Shown here: positions 6,355 to 12,226 of the stretch, one piece after another
Numbering within the stretch: the stretch's first letter is position 1
Layout: each line of letters starts with the position of its first letter
Assembly: GCA_964374095.1 (NCBI GenBank)
Contig: CAYJXJ010000081.1
Span: 1 to 19,496 of the forward strand
DNA length: 19,496 nt
DNA from: CAYJXJ01 sp964374095
Lineage (GTDB): Bacteria > Elusimicrobiota > Elusimicrobia > UBA1565 > UBA9628
Direction: 5' to 3'
Program-made: the position numbers and the translations under genes
The notes under the pieces: generated by a model
Told to the model about the DNA's origin: nothing
Seen by the model: the letters and a program-made list of their open reading frames with translations, nothing else
Databases searched by the model: none

Positions 6355-6879
6355 ATGAAGGATTCAAACGATCCGACGGACCCCGAAGGGACCTCCCCTA
6401 CGCCCGGCCGCACCGAAATCCAGCCCCAGGCCGAGATCGCGGCCTCCAAGGAACTCTCGGTCCCCAAGGAAGTCGAGCAGCACGCCGCCGCGCCCAAGAT
6501 CCCCGGCTACGTCCTGACCAAGGCCCTGGGCCGCGGCGCCTTCGCCGAGGTCTGGAAGGCTTGGCAAGTTCGCACCCACAAGTGGGTGGCCGTCAAGGTC
6601 TTCACCCAGCGCAAAGGGGTCAACTGGATATTCCTTCAGCGGGAAGTCGAGCGCCTCATCAAGCTCGACAAGCACCCGAACATCGTCTCGCTTTTGGACG
6701 CGGACTTGACAGGCGAGCCCGCGTACTACGTGCTGGATTTCCTGGAGGGCGGGCATGTCTGGGTGGCGGACTTCGGGCAATCGCGCATCGTGACGGACAG
6801 CGCGGGGGCGCTGGGGACGCTGTTCTACCTGGCGCCGGAGGATAACCTCGGAAAAAGGGGGGTCTTGAATATCTGGTAA
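6355..6879 (+). pseudogene. Broken Ser/Thr kinase, copy 1 (catalytic loop deleted)
   Basis: 174 aa ORF. Hanks-type kinase N-lobe is intact: acidic/Pro-rich N-tail, Gly-loop GRGAFAEV (59-66), VAVK with K81, a helix-C region REVERL and the hinge YYVLDFLEGG. Then the chain jumps to HVWVADFGQSRI (DFG 139-141). Compared with copy 2, exactly 156 bp (52 codons) are missing, between two GAGGGCGG octamers that collapse to one, a typical microhomology deletion. It removes the HCDLKPAN catalytic loop. Similarity to copy 2 ends after APE (6840), and the ORF closes 13 codons later in unrelated sequence. It cannot be an active kinase; an ATP-binding pseudokinase fragment is conceivable but decay is likelier. 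No ribosome site precedes the ATG. Confidence 0.75.
6406..6840 (+). repeat. Direct repeat of kinase sequence, copy 1
   Basis: Matches 7680-8270 with only a handful of substitutions, apart from the 156-bp deletion. Such near identity means a recent duplication or gene conversion. The DUF5678/retropepsin pair lies between the copies. Confidence 0.9.
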
Positions 6880-6892
6880 AATGGGTTATACT
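6865..6892 (+). promoter_or_regulatory. Promoter of DUF5678/retropepsin pair
   Basis: TTGAAT (6865-6870), 16 bp, TATACT (6887-6892). It overlaps the last codons of the broken kinase and would start transcription near 6899, before the ATG at 6917. This is why the upstream ATG at 6881, inside the promoter, is not taken as start. Confidence 0.5.
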
Positions 6893-6916
6893 AAGAATAG
6901 CTCAAGTGGACTTCCC

Positions 6917-7117
6917 ATGGGGACCTTGGATATAGCCGAACTGCTTCGACCCTATGCCCAGAAATGGGTGGCCCTTTCCTGGGAAAAAGACCGGGTGCTT
7001 GCCAGCGGCGCCTCATTGCCCGAAGTGGCGGCCGAAGCTAAGCGGAAGGGTTATGCCAAGCCTGTATTCACCTTCGTTTCAGATCCGCGCTACGGACTCC
7101 TGCCGGGCATGGGATGA
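6917..7117 (+). CDS. DUF5678 domain protein
   Basis: 66 aa. Matches the DUF5678 pattern from end to end: a short N-terminus, PYAQKWVALSWEKDRVLASG, then SLPEVAAEAKRKGYAKPVFTFV and a short tail. The family's role is unknown; members are often encoded beside a small aspartic-protease-like protein, as here. The stop overlaps the next start by ATGA (7114-7117), so the pair is translationally coupled. The start MGTLDIAELL was chosen because the domain begins there and the promoter hexamer overlaps the earlier ATG at 6881. The ribosome site is weak. Confidence 0.75.
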   Translation: MGTLDIAELLRPYAQKWVALSWEKDRVLASGASLPEVAAEAKRKGYAKPVFTFVSDPRYGLLPGMG

Positions 7118-7560
7118 GGTTTAAGTTTGAAAAGTTCCCGCGGCTTCCTTCCGCGGCATTCCCCGATCTCAAGGCTTCCCCGGTTCCGGTCATCACGGTG
7201 GGCCTCTCCGCGGACGAAACGGCCGAGCCTTTTTATGTCCTGGCGCTGATCGATTCAGGCGCCGCCGATACGATTTTCCATGGGGACATCGGCAGGCAGA
7301 TCGGCTTGCGCATCGAGGATGGTCCGACCGCGCAGCACAGGGGCGTCGGCGGGCAGATTATTCTCTCCCATTTCCACCAAGTCCGCCTGTTCGTGGGCGG
7401 ACATGCGGTTTCCATCTATGCTGGGTTCTGCGACCAAGTTGAACCCAAACCTGGACTGCTGGGGATGCGGGGATTCTTCGAGCATTTCAAAGTCGCCTTC
7501 GACTACCGCAAGCAGATCATTGCGGTAGCCCCTTATCAGGCCCGGAAAATCCTGCATTGA
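7114..7560 (+). CDS. Retropepsin-like aspartic protease (clan AA)
   Basis: 148 aa. One-domain retropepsin-like fold inferred from the catalytic motif ALIDSGAADTIF (DSGA at 47-50), a flap-like GVGGQ (about 77-81) and the later GLLGMRGFFEHFKVAFDYRKQII segment, which corresponds to the conserved LLG-x-x-F/hydrophobic C-terminal motif of bacterial clan AA proteins. Such enzymes act as dimers because each chain gives one catalytic Asp. There is no signal peptide, so it is cytoplasmic. It overlaps the DUF5678 gene by 4 bp. The pair sits between two near-identical broken kinase copies, suggesting that it arrived or persisted during rearrangement. Lower-GC codon choice than the neighbouring core genes fits transfer. 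Substrate unknown. Confidence 0.8.
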   Translation: MRFKFEKFPRLPSAAFPDLKASPVPVITVGLSADETAEPFYVLALIDSGAADTIFHGDIGRQIGLRIEDGPTAQHRGVGGQIILSHFHQVRLFVGGHAVSIYAGFCDQVEPKPGLLGMRGFFEHFKVAFDYRKQIIAVAPYQARKILH

Positions 7561-7585
7561 TTCACCATCGTCAATAGGGGACATC

Positions 7586-8441
7586 ATGCCGGATTTGAGA
7601 ACGACCCTGAACTGAGCCTGACACCATCGCCGATCCCAATAGTCTGACCGATCCGGAAGGTGGATTCCCGCCGCGGCCTGGCCGCACCGAAATCCAGCCC
7701 CAGGCCGAGATCGCGGCCTCCAAGGAACTCTCGGTCCCCAAGGAAGTCGAGCAGCACGCCGCCGCGCCCAAGATCCCCGGCTACGTCCTGACCAAGGCCC
7801 TGGGCCGCGGCGCCTTCGCCGAGGTCTGGAAGGCTTGGCAAGTTCGCACCCACAAGTGGGTGGCCGTCAAGGTCTTCACCCAGCGCAAAGGGGTCAACTG
7901 GATATTCCTTCAGCGGGAAGTCGAGCGCCTCATCAAGCTCGACAAGCACCCGAACATCGTCTCGCTTTTGGACGCGGACTTGACGGGCGAGCCCGCGTAC
8001 TACGTGCTGGATTTCCTGGAGGGCGGCTCGCTCGATGGGTTCGTCAACCCGAAGAGTCCCGCCCCGGTGGTGAAAGCGGCCAAGTGGATGGAAGAAATCG
8101 CCGAAGCCCTGGCCTACGTTCACTCCAAAGGCTTGATCCACTGCGACTTGAAGCCCGCCAATATCCTGCTCGATGAGGGCGGGCATGTCCGGGTGGCGGA
8201 CTTCGGGCAATCGCGCATCGTGACCGACAGCGCGGGGGCGCTGGGAACGCTGTTCTACATGGCGCCGGAGCAGGCGGTGGCGGCCAAGGAGGGGGAGTTG
8301 GTCCAGCCGGATGTGCGGTGGGACATCTTCGGACTTGGCACGACGATGTGCGCGATACTGACCGGGAAGGTTCCGCATGAGGCGGAGAACGGGGAAAAAA
8401 TCCCGAAGCGGGATCTTTTGATTTCACCGACAATCTCTTGA
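7586..8441 (+). pseudogene. Broken Ser/Thr kinase, copy 2 (frameshifted start, truncated C-lobe)
   Basis: The kinase reading frame is open from about 7614 but has no ATG, GTG or TTG before the VAVK region. An ATG at 7586 with AGGGG upstream lies in another frame (MPDLRTTLN, stop), so a one-base indel near 7610 probably disrupted the start. The rest keeps the Gly-loop GRGAFAEV, VAVK, the catalytic loop HCDLKPAN (Cys in place of the usual Arg of HRD), DFGQSR and MAPEQ, then WDIFGLGTTMCAILTGKVPH. The frame ends at 8441, well before the normal end of the C-lobe. Copy 2 therefore retains the catalytic loop that copy 1 lost, and each copy lacks something the other has. A GTG at 7860 opens a late, truncated ORF. 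Confidence 0.7.
7680..8270 (+). repeat. Direct repeat of kinase sequence, copy 2
   Basis: Partner of 6406-6840. The GAGGGCGG octamers that bound the deletion in copy 1 are at 8019-8026 and 8175-8182. Confidence 0.9.
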
Positions 8442-8593
8442 TCGCTAAACCTGCGCTGGGCGGACGCCCGGATATCCTTGAACTCTGCCAGGAGCTTCCG
8501 TTTGTCAAAACGCTTCATGACGAGCGTATCCTTATCGATCAGGTGCTGGGGCGCTGACCCGTCCAATAATTGGCGGGGGACGAGCATATCCAC
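8442..8593 (-). other. Possible remnant coding fragment
   Basis: About 150 bp after the kinase similarity ends. The minus strand is open here and reads as a charged, helical sequence (DKRKLLAEFKDIRASAQRR, FSDQEIVGEIKRSR) that runs straight into kinase antisense near 8430, so it is at best a 5' fragment joined by a deletion. The plus strand is open too. I recognise no family. Confidence 0.25.
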
Positions 8594-8599
8594 GGAATA

Positions 8600-8628
8600 T
8601 TGACATGGTTCCGTTTTGAAGCTATAAT
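8600..8628 (+). promoter_or_regulatory. Consensus promoter of RHH-PIN module 1
   Basis: TTGACA (8600-8605), 17 bp, TATAAT (8623-8628): a perfect housekeeping promoter. The ATG is 20 bp further, after a short leader with AAAGG, so this TA module is leadered, unlike that at 17459. Confidence 0.9.
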
Positions 8629-8648
8629 GAATCTATAAAGGCGCTATT

Positions 8649-8882
8649 ATGGATTCTAATCTATCAATAAAAAGAGTTCCGCAGGAAATCGTGGCGCGCA
8701 TCAAGGACCGGGCCAAGCGCAATCACCGGTCCCTGCAAGGGGAACTGCTCGCCATTCTAGAGGAAACCGTGTCGCCGCGCCGCGTATCGGCCGAAGCGGT
8801 CTACTTGATGGTCAGAGAGCTTGGCCTGCGCACCGGTTCGGAATCCGTCAGCCTGGTCAGGGAAAACCGCGATGCCCGGTAG
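8649..8882 (+). CDS. RHH antitoxin (FitA/VapB-like), module 1
   Basis: 77 aa. Arc/FitA-type ribbon-helix-helix antitoxin: strand LSIKRVPQEI, then helices ARIKDRAKRNHRSLQGELL and AILEE, the usual family pattern at residues 5-40; the C-terminal half would bind the toxin. It overlaps the PIN toxin gene by 11 bp, which couples their translation. Antitoxins of this type bind their own promoter with the toxin; no obvious palindrome is visible over the -10 here. The ATG at 8649 follows AAAGG. Confidence 0.9.
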   Translation: MDSNLSIKRVPQEIVARIKDRAKRNHRSLQGELLAILEETVSPRRVSAEAVYLMVRELGLRTGSESVSLVRENRDAR

Positions 8883-9237
8883 GGCGGTCGCGGACGCTTC
8901 GGTGTTGGGATCCCTCCTTTTCGGAGAGCCTCGGGCGGAGCGGGCCTGGGAGCTGCTGAAAGGAGTGGAGCTGTTTGAGCCCGCGATTCTTCCCTATGAG
9001 TTGGCGAGCGTAGCTCGAAAAAAGGTCCTCAAATACCCCTCGCAGCGTTCCGCCATTTTACAGGCCCTGCGCCTGGGGCTTTCCATGGACATGCGCCTGG
9101 TGGATGTCGACCAGGCCACGGTCGTGGAACTGGCCCTGGAGAAGAGGCTGACCAGCTACGATGCGGCCTACCTCTGGGTATCGCGGCTATGCGACGCGCC
9201 GCTGCTCACCTTCGACGAACGCCTGCGCGCGGCCTAA
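8872..9237 (+). CDS. PIN-domain toxin (VapC-like), module 1
   Basis: 121 aa, normal size for a VapC-type ribonuclease. The acidic residues expected of the PIN active site are present: D8 in VADASV, E43 in LPYELASVA, D97 in TSYDAAYL and D115 in LTFDERL. VapC toxins cut RNA, often tRNA, with Mg2+; the target is unknown here. The ATG lies inside the antitoxin's last codons. All motifs are intact, so the module may be active. Confidence 0.9.
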   Translation: MPGRAVADASVLGSLLFGEPRAERAWELLKGVELFEPAILPYELASVARKKVLKYPSQRSAILQALRLGLSMDMRLVDVDQATVVELALEKRLTSYDAAYLWVSRLCDAPLLTFDERLRAA

Positions 9238-9380
9238 GGCCCGGCGGCAACCGTCGCCGAAGAGGGCGGAGGATAGCGCCCGCCGGACCGCCTTCCCGCT
9301 CAGCGGCGTTCTTGAAGGAATGCGGCCACGTGTGCCACCAGGAGCGGCCCGATCTCGTAAACCCGCGGCTGCCGCGGTTT

Positions 9381-9398
9381 CTGTCAGGGCGCTGACAG
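9381..9398. repeat. Hairpin at the convergent end of the MBL gene
   Basis: CTGTCAG (9381-9387) / CTGACAG (9392-9398) with a GGCG loop overlaps the stop codon of the 9384 gene. An imperfect AACCCGCGG/CCGCGGTTT stem lies just left. Weak terminator candidates; nothing else is seen between 9238 and 9380. Confidence 0.35.
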
Positions 9399-10094
9399 CC
9401 CCAGCAGCTTCTCCCGCGCCGCCCGCCGGATCACGGGGCCGTGCCCCGCGGCCAGCGTGTCCACCCGGGGCATGTCCTTCAGGAACCCCCGCACCGCCGC
9501 ATGGCAGACCTCGGGGTCGAGGCTGAACCCCGGCACCGCCAAGGAAAGCCCCTTGAGCAGCCGCAGGGGCGGAATCCCCACGATCACGGAGTCTCCGGAG
9601 AAGAGCGTCGCCGTGGGTTCGTGGTAGAGCATGGAGGAGCCCTCGGTATGTCCGGGCGTGGGCACCACGTGGAAGCCCCACCGCCAGGCCCCGCTCTCGT
9701 AGCGCTCATCCACGGGGCAAACGGCCGGGAAGCGGTCCTCGACATGATTGAGGAGCTCGATGTAGAAAGGCGCCAGCCCCCGGGCCAGGCGCGCCGGCCG
9801 GCTCTGTCCCGAAAGGAACGGCGCGTCCGCCGGGCCGCAGGCCACCGGGCAATCGAAGCGGCGGCGCAGCCAGGCCGCATTGCCCGCGTGATCGCTGTGG
9901 CGATGAGTGAGCAGGACCGCGGTGAGATCGCCCGGTCCCCGCAGGCCCGCGCGAACCAGGCTCCACAAAAGGGTCGGCCGCTCCAGGGGATGGCCGGTGT
10001 CGATCAGAAACCGCTTCCCGTCGTGCTCGAGCAGCCATACGTTGGAAATGCGCACCACCGCGGCCAGGCTCAGATGCGGCGCGACGCGCCGCAC
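9384..10094 (-). CDS. MBL-fold metallohydrolase
   Basis: 236 aa. Glyoxalase II-like metallo-beta-lactamase fold: LTHRHSDHAG (H64, H66, D68, H69), PTPGHTEG (H149), LFSGDSV (D168) and AAGHGP (H218) give the full two-metal ligand set. The natural substrate is not deducible; thioesters, lactones and phosphodiesters are common in the family. The start is GTG, two bases after the stop of the SDR gene, with GGGGCT as a weak ribosome site, so it is the third gene of a 11999-to-9384 operon. No signal peptide: cytoplasmic. Confidence 0.9.
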   Translation of the reverse strand: MRRVAPHLSLAAVVRISNVWLLEHDGKRFLIDTGHPLERPTLLWSLVRAGLRGPGDLTAVLLTHRHSDHAGNAAWLRRRFDCPVACGPADAPFLSGQSRPARLARGLAPFYIELLNHVEDRFPAVCPVDERYESGAWRWGFHVVPTPGHTEGSSMLYHEPTATLFSGDSVIVGIPPLRLLKGLSLAVPGFSLDPEVCHAAVRGFLKDMPRVDTLAAGHGPVIRRAAREKLLGLSAP

Positions 10095-10096
10095 GC

Positions 10097-10915
10097 CTAG
10101 CCCCGAGCGGCCTGGAGGCGCCGTTGCGCCTTCAGGCCCTTGCGCCGCAGAAGCGGCGCCAGGGCTGTCCCCACCCCTGGAAACACGTCGGCGACCCGCG
10201 CCAGCCAGCCGCGGGAACGGGGGATGAACAGCTCCAGGGGCCGGCGTGACAAAGCTCCGATGATCGCGCCGCAGACCTCCGAGACCTTCAGCGGCCGGGG
10301 GCCGCTGAAGGTCAGGGCCGCCTCTTCGCGCCCGAGCTGAACATCCAGCATCGGAGTGTCCACCGCGTCAGGGCAGACGACCGTGACCGAAATGCCTTGC
10401 GGCCTTAGCTCCTGGGCCGCGGCTAACGAGAATGCGCGCAACGCATACTTTGAGGCGCTGTAAAGAGAGATTCCAGGCACCGGCGCCAGAGCCGCTAGGG
10501 ATGCGATATTGACGATGTGGCCGCGGCTCCGGCGCAGCGGGGCGATCGCGGCCTGAGTGCCGAGTATCGGCCCTTCGACGTTGACGCTGAAATGGCGGCG
10601 AACGTCCGAGGCGTCGGTGTCTTGGATCCAGCCGGGCTTGAGATGGCCCGCCACGTTCATGAGGACGTCCAGGCGGCCGAATTGCCGAATGATCTCGGCC
10701 ACGGCATGCTTCCAGGATTCGGGAGAGGTGACGTCGAGCCGGGCCAGCCGGACTTGGGCCGCGGGCCAACCCGCGCTCCGGGCCTGCTCGCCGAGGCGCT
10801 CCCGATCGATGTCCGTGGCGAGGATGAGATGTCCCCGCCGCGCCAGGGCTCCAACGAGACTCCCGCCGATCCCTCCCGCGCAGCCTGTCATGAGGAAGGA
10901 TTTGGGAGTCGGCAC
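10097..10915 (-). CDS. Short-chain dehydrogenase/reductase
   Basis: 272 aa classical SDR. Seen: cofactor motif TGCAGGIG (10-18), an Asp at the end of strand 2 (TDID, 35-37) that favours NAD(H) over NADP(H), NVAG (87-90), catalytic S139 (NIASL), and Y152-SAS-K156. The C-terminal region (after about 215) is longer and basic, as in SDRs that act on lipids or other hydrophobic substrates. GTG start, 7 bp after the stop of the upstream MBL gene. Middle gene of the operon; the combination with two MBL hydrolases suggests sequential oxidation/reduction and hydrolysis of a small substrate (inference). Confidence 0.9.
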   Translation of the reverse strand: MPTPKSFLMTGCAGGIGGSLVGALARRGHLILATDIDRERLGEQARSAGWPAAQVRLARLDVTSPESWKHAVAEIIRQFGRLDVLMNVAGHLKPGWIQDTDASDVRRHFSVNVEGPILGTQAAIAPLRRSRGHIVNIASLAALAPVPGISLYSASKYALRAFSLAAAQELRPQGISVTVVCPDAVDTPMLDVQLGREEAALTFSGPRPLKVSEVCGAIIGALSRRPLELFIPRSRGWLARVADVFPGVGTALAPLLRRKGLKAQRRLQAARG

Positions 10916-10922
10916 GTGGCGC

Positions 10923-11999
10923 CTAGGTCCGCCCGAACTCCAACGCTCCGAACGAGAAGGTGGGGTGGATGCCGGGGAAAAGCCAATAGGATGCCAGCTC
11001 CGAGGAGGCCACGACGTTCGGGAAATCCGGGTTGCGCTGGGAGGGACCCGCCATTTCCCGTTCTTGGATCATGGAGAGGTACTGATCCAGGCCGCGTTCC
11101 AATGTGTTGCCGTTGAGCACGACCTCCATGCCCGTCTCTCTGGCGTAGCGCCGCAATCCCGGGATGGCCGAGCGGGCCGGGGCGTAGGCGTCGGGACCCA
11201 CGCCGTTCTCGCTGGTCACCATGAGGCCCTCGGGGGTGCGGGCCACGATCGAGTGGTTCCCCTCGGTATGGCCCGAGGTCCGCATGAGGGCCACCCCCGG
11301 GCCCAGCGCGACATCATGATCGAGGCGGACGACCTTCTCCGCGGGGATGCCGTCCGTGCCGCCGGGACAATACCACGACGCCTGGGGCGGCAGGAGTCCG
11401 TGGACCGACTCCCATTCCTGGCGCATGATCAGAAGCTTGGCGTTCGGGAAGTACGCGGGCCGCTCCGCGGTCCCCAGCCAGCGGCGCAGGTCCTGGGTGT
11501 GCAGGTGGTCGTAGGTGATGTAATCGACCGCGTCGGGCTTGACTCCCGCGCGGGCGAGGCACCCTTCGACCGTCCCCAACCTCGGCGCCAGTATGCGATC
11601 CAGCCCCGGCCCCAAGAATGAGAAGCGCGAGGACAGGCGCTTAAAGTAGGGGGTTTCCTTGTTCGCCTCGACATCTGAGGGGGATACCAACAAGGTTCTG
11701 ATTCCCCCTTCGGATCTGAACCGGATGAGAAACATCCGGTTGATGATGTGGATGAAAGGCACCGGCAGCGGGCAGGCGTCGCGCAGCGCGTACCGGGTCG
11801 GGTAGGGGACGCGGATGAGGTCGAAGGATCGATAGCTTGCCACGGGAGGCTCGGAGAGCATCTCCTCCCGGAAGGCCGCGGCCTGACGGCGGATGCGGCG
11901 CAGGCGCTCCTGGGGGTCGGCCGAGTCCCTGGCGCCGTCGAAATGCTCGAGCCTGCGGAAAGCCGTGGGGGGTTCGGCCGTCACGGGTGGCACGGACAT
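10923..11999 (-). CDS. Divergent MBL-fold hydrolase
   Basis: 358 aa. MBL signature is altered: DHLHTQDLRRW gives H165, H167 and D170, but the usual His after the Asp is Leu171. A later SGHTEGNHS supplies H244, and E264 in TSENG stands where an Asp ligand normally occurs. A single-metal or changed site is possible. About 90 N-terminal residues (PPTAFRRLEHFDGARD ...) precede the fold. The start at 11999 was chosen because a TATGTT hexamer ends 5 bp upstream, implying leaderless translation, and because the longer ORF to 12050 overlaps the GTGAC array. First gene of the MBL/SDR/MBL operon. Substrate unknown. Confidence 0.8.
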   Translation of the reverse strand: MSVPPVTAEPPTAFRRLEHFDGARDSADPQERLRRIRRQAAAFREEMLSEPPVASYRSFDLIRVPYPTRYALRDACPLPVPFIHIINRMFLIRFRSEGGIRTLLVSPSDVEANKETPYFKRLSSRFSFLGPGLDRILAPRLGTVEGCLARAGVKPDAVDYITYDHLHTQDLRRWLGTAERPAYFPNAKLLIMRQEWESVHGLLPPQASWYCPGGTDGIPAEKVVRLDHDVALGPGVALMRTSGHTEGNHSIVARTPEGLMVTSENGVGPDAYAPARSAIPGLRRYARETGMEVVLNGNTLERGLDQYLSMIQEREMAGPSQRNPDFPNVVASSELASYWLFPGIHPTFSFGALEFGRT

Positions 12000-12045
12000 A
12001 TTGCAACATATCCCGGTATCGGCTGAACAGGGCGCCGGCACCCCC

Positions 12046-12129
12046 GTCACCCGCGGTCACGCCTCCCCTCCGGAAAGGGCGGAACGCCGAGGGATCAAGC
12101 GTCCCGCGCGCCCCGTCACCTCCCGTCAC
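12046..12129 (-). promoter_or_regulatory. GTGAC direct-repeat array E
   Basis: On the minus strand GTGAC at 12129-12125 and 12119-12115 (10 bp apart), then at 12060-12056 and 12050-12046 (10 bp apart), followed by a degenerate GTGCC (12041-12037). The gap between pairs is 59 bp, about one turn longer than in arrays A-D. The -10 candidate TATGTT is at 12010-12005, 50 bp after the 12060 half-site. Nothing else is recognised between 12000 and 12226. Confidence 0.65.
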
Positions 12130-12226
12130 CCGGGCCGAACGGGCGGCTTGCCTCCAAACGCCGGCCGAGCCGGGCTGACGACGGCGCGCCGCGGCCGAAG
12201 TCCTGGCGGCGCTTTCCTGACTGCCG

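Noticed and set aside
10557..11621. 354-aa plus-strand ORF
   Set aside because: Antisense to the SDR and MBL genes, which have catalytic motifs.
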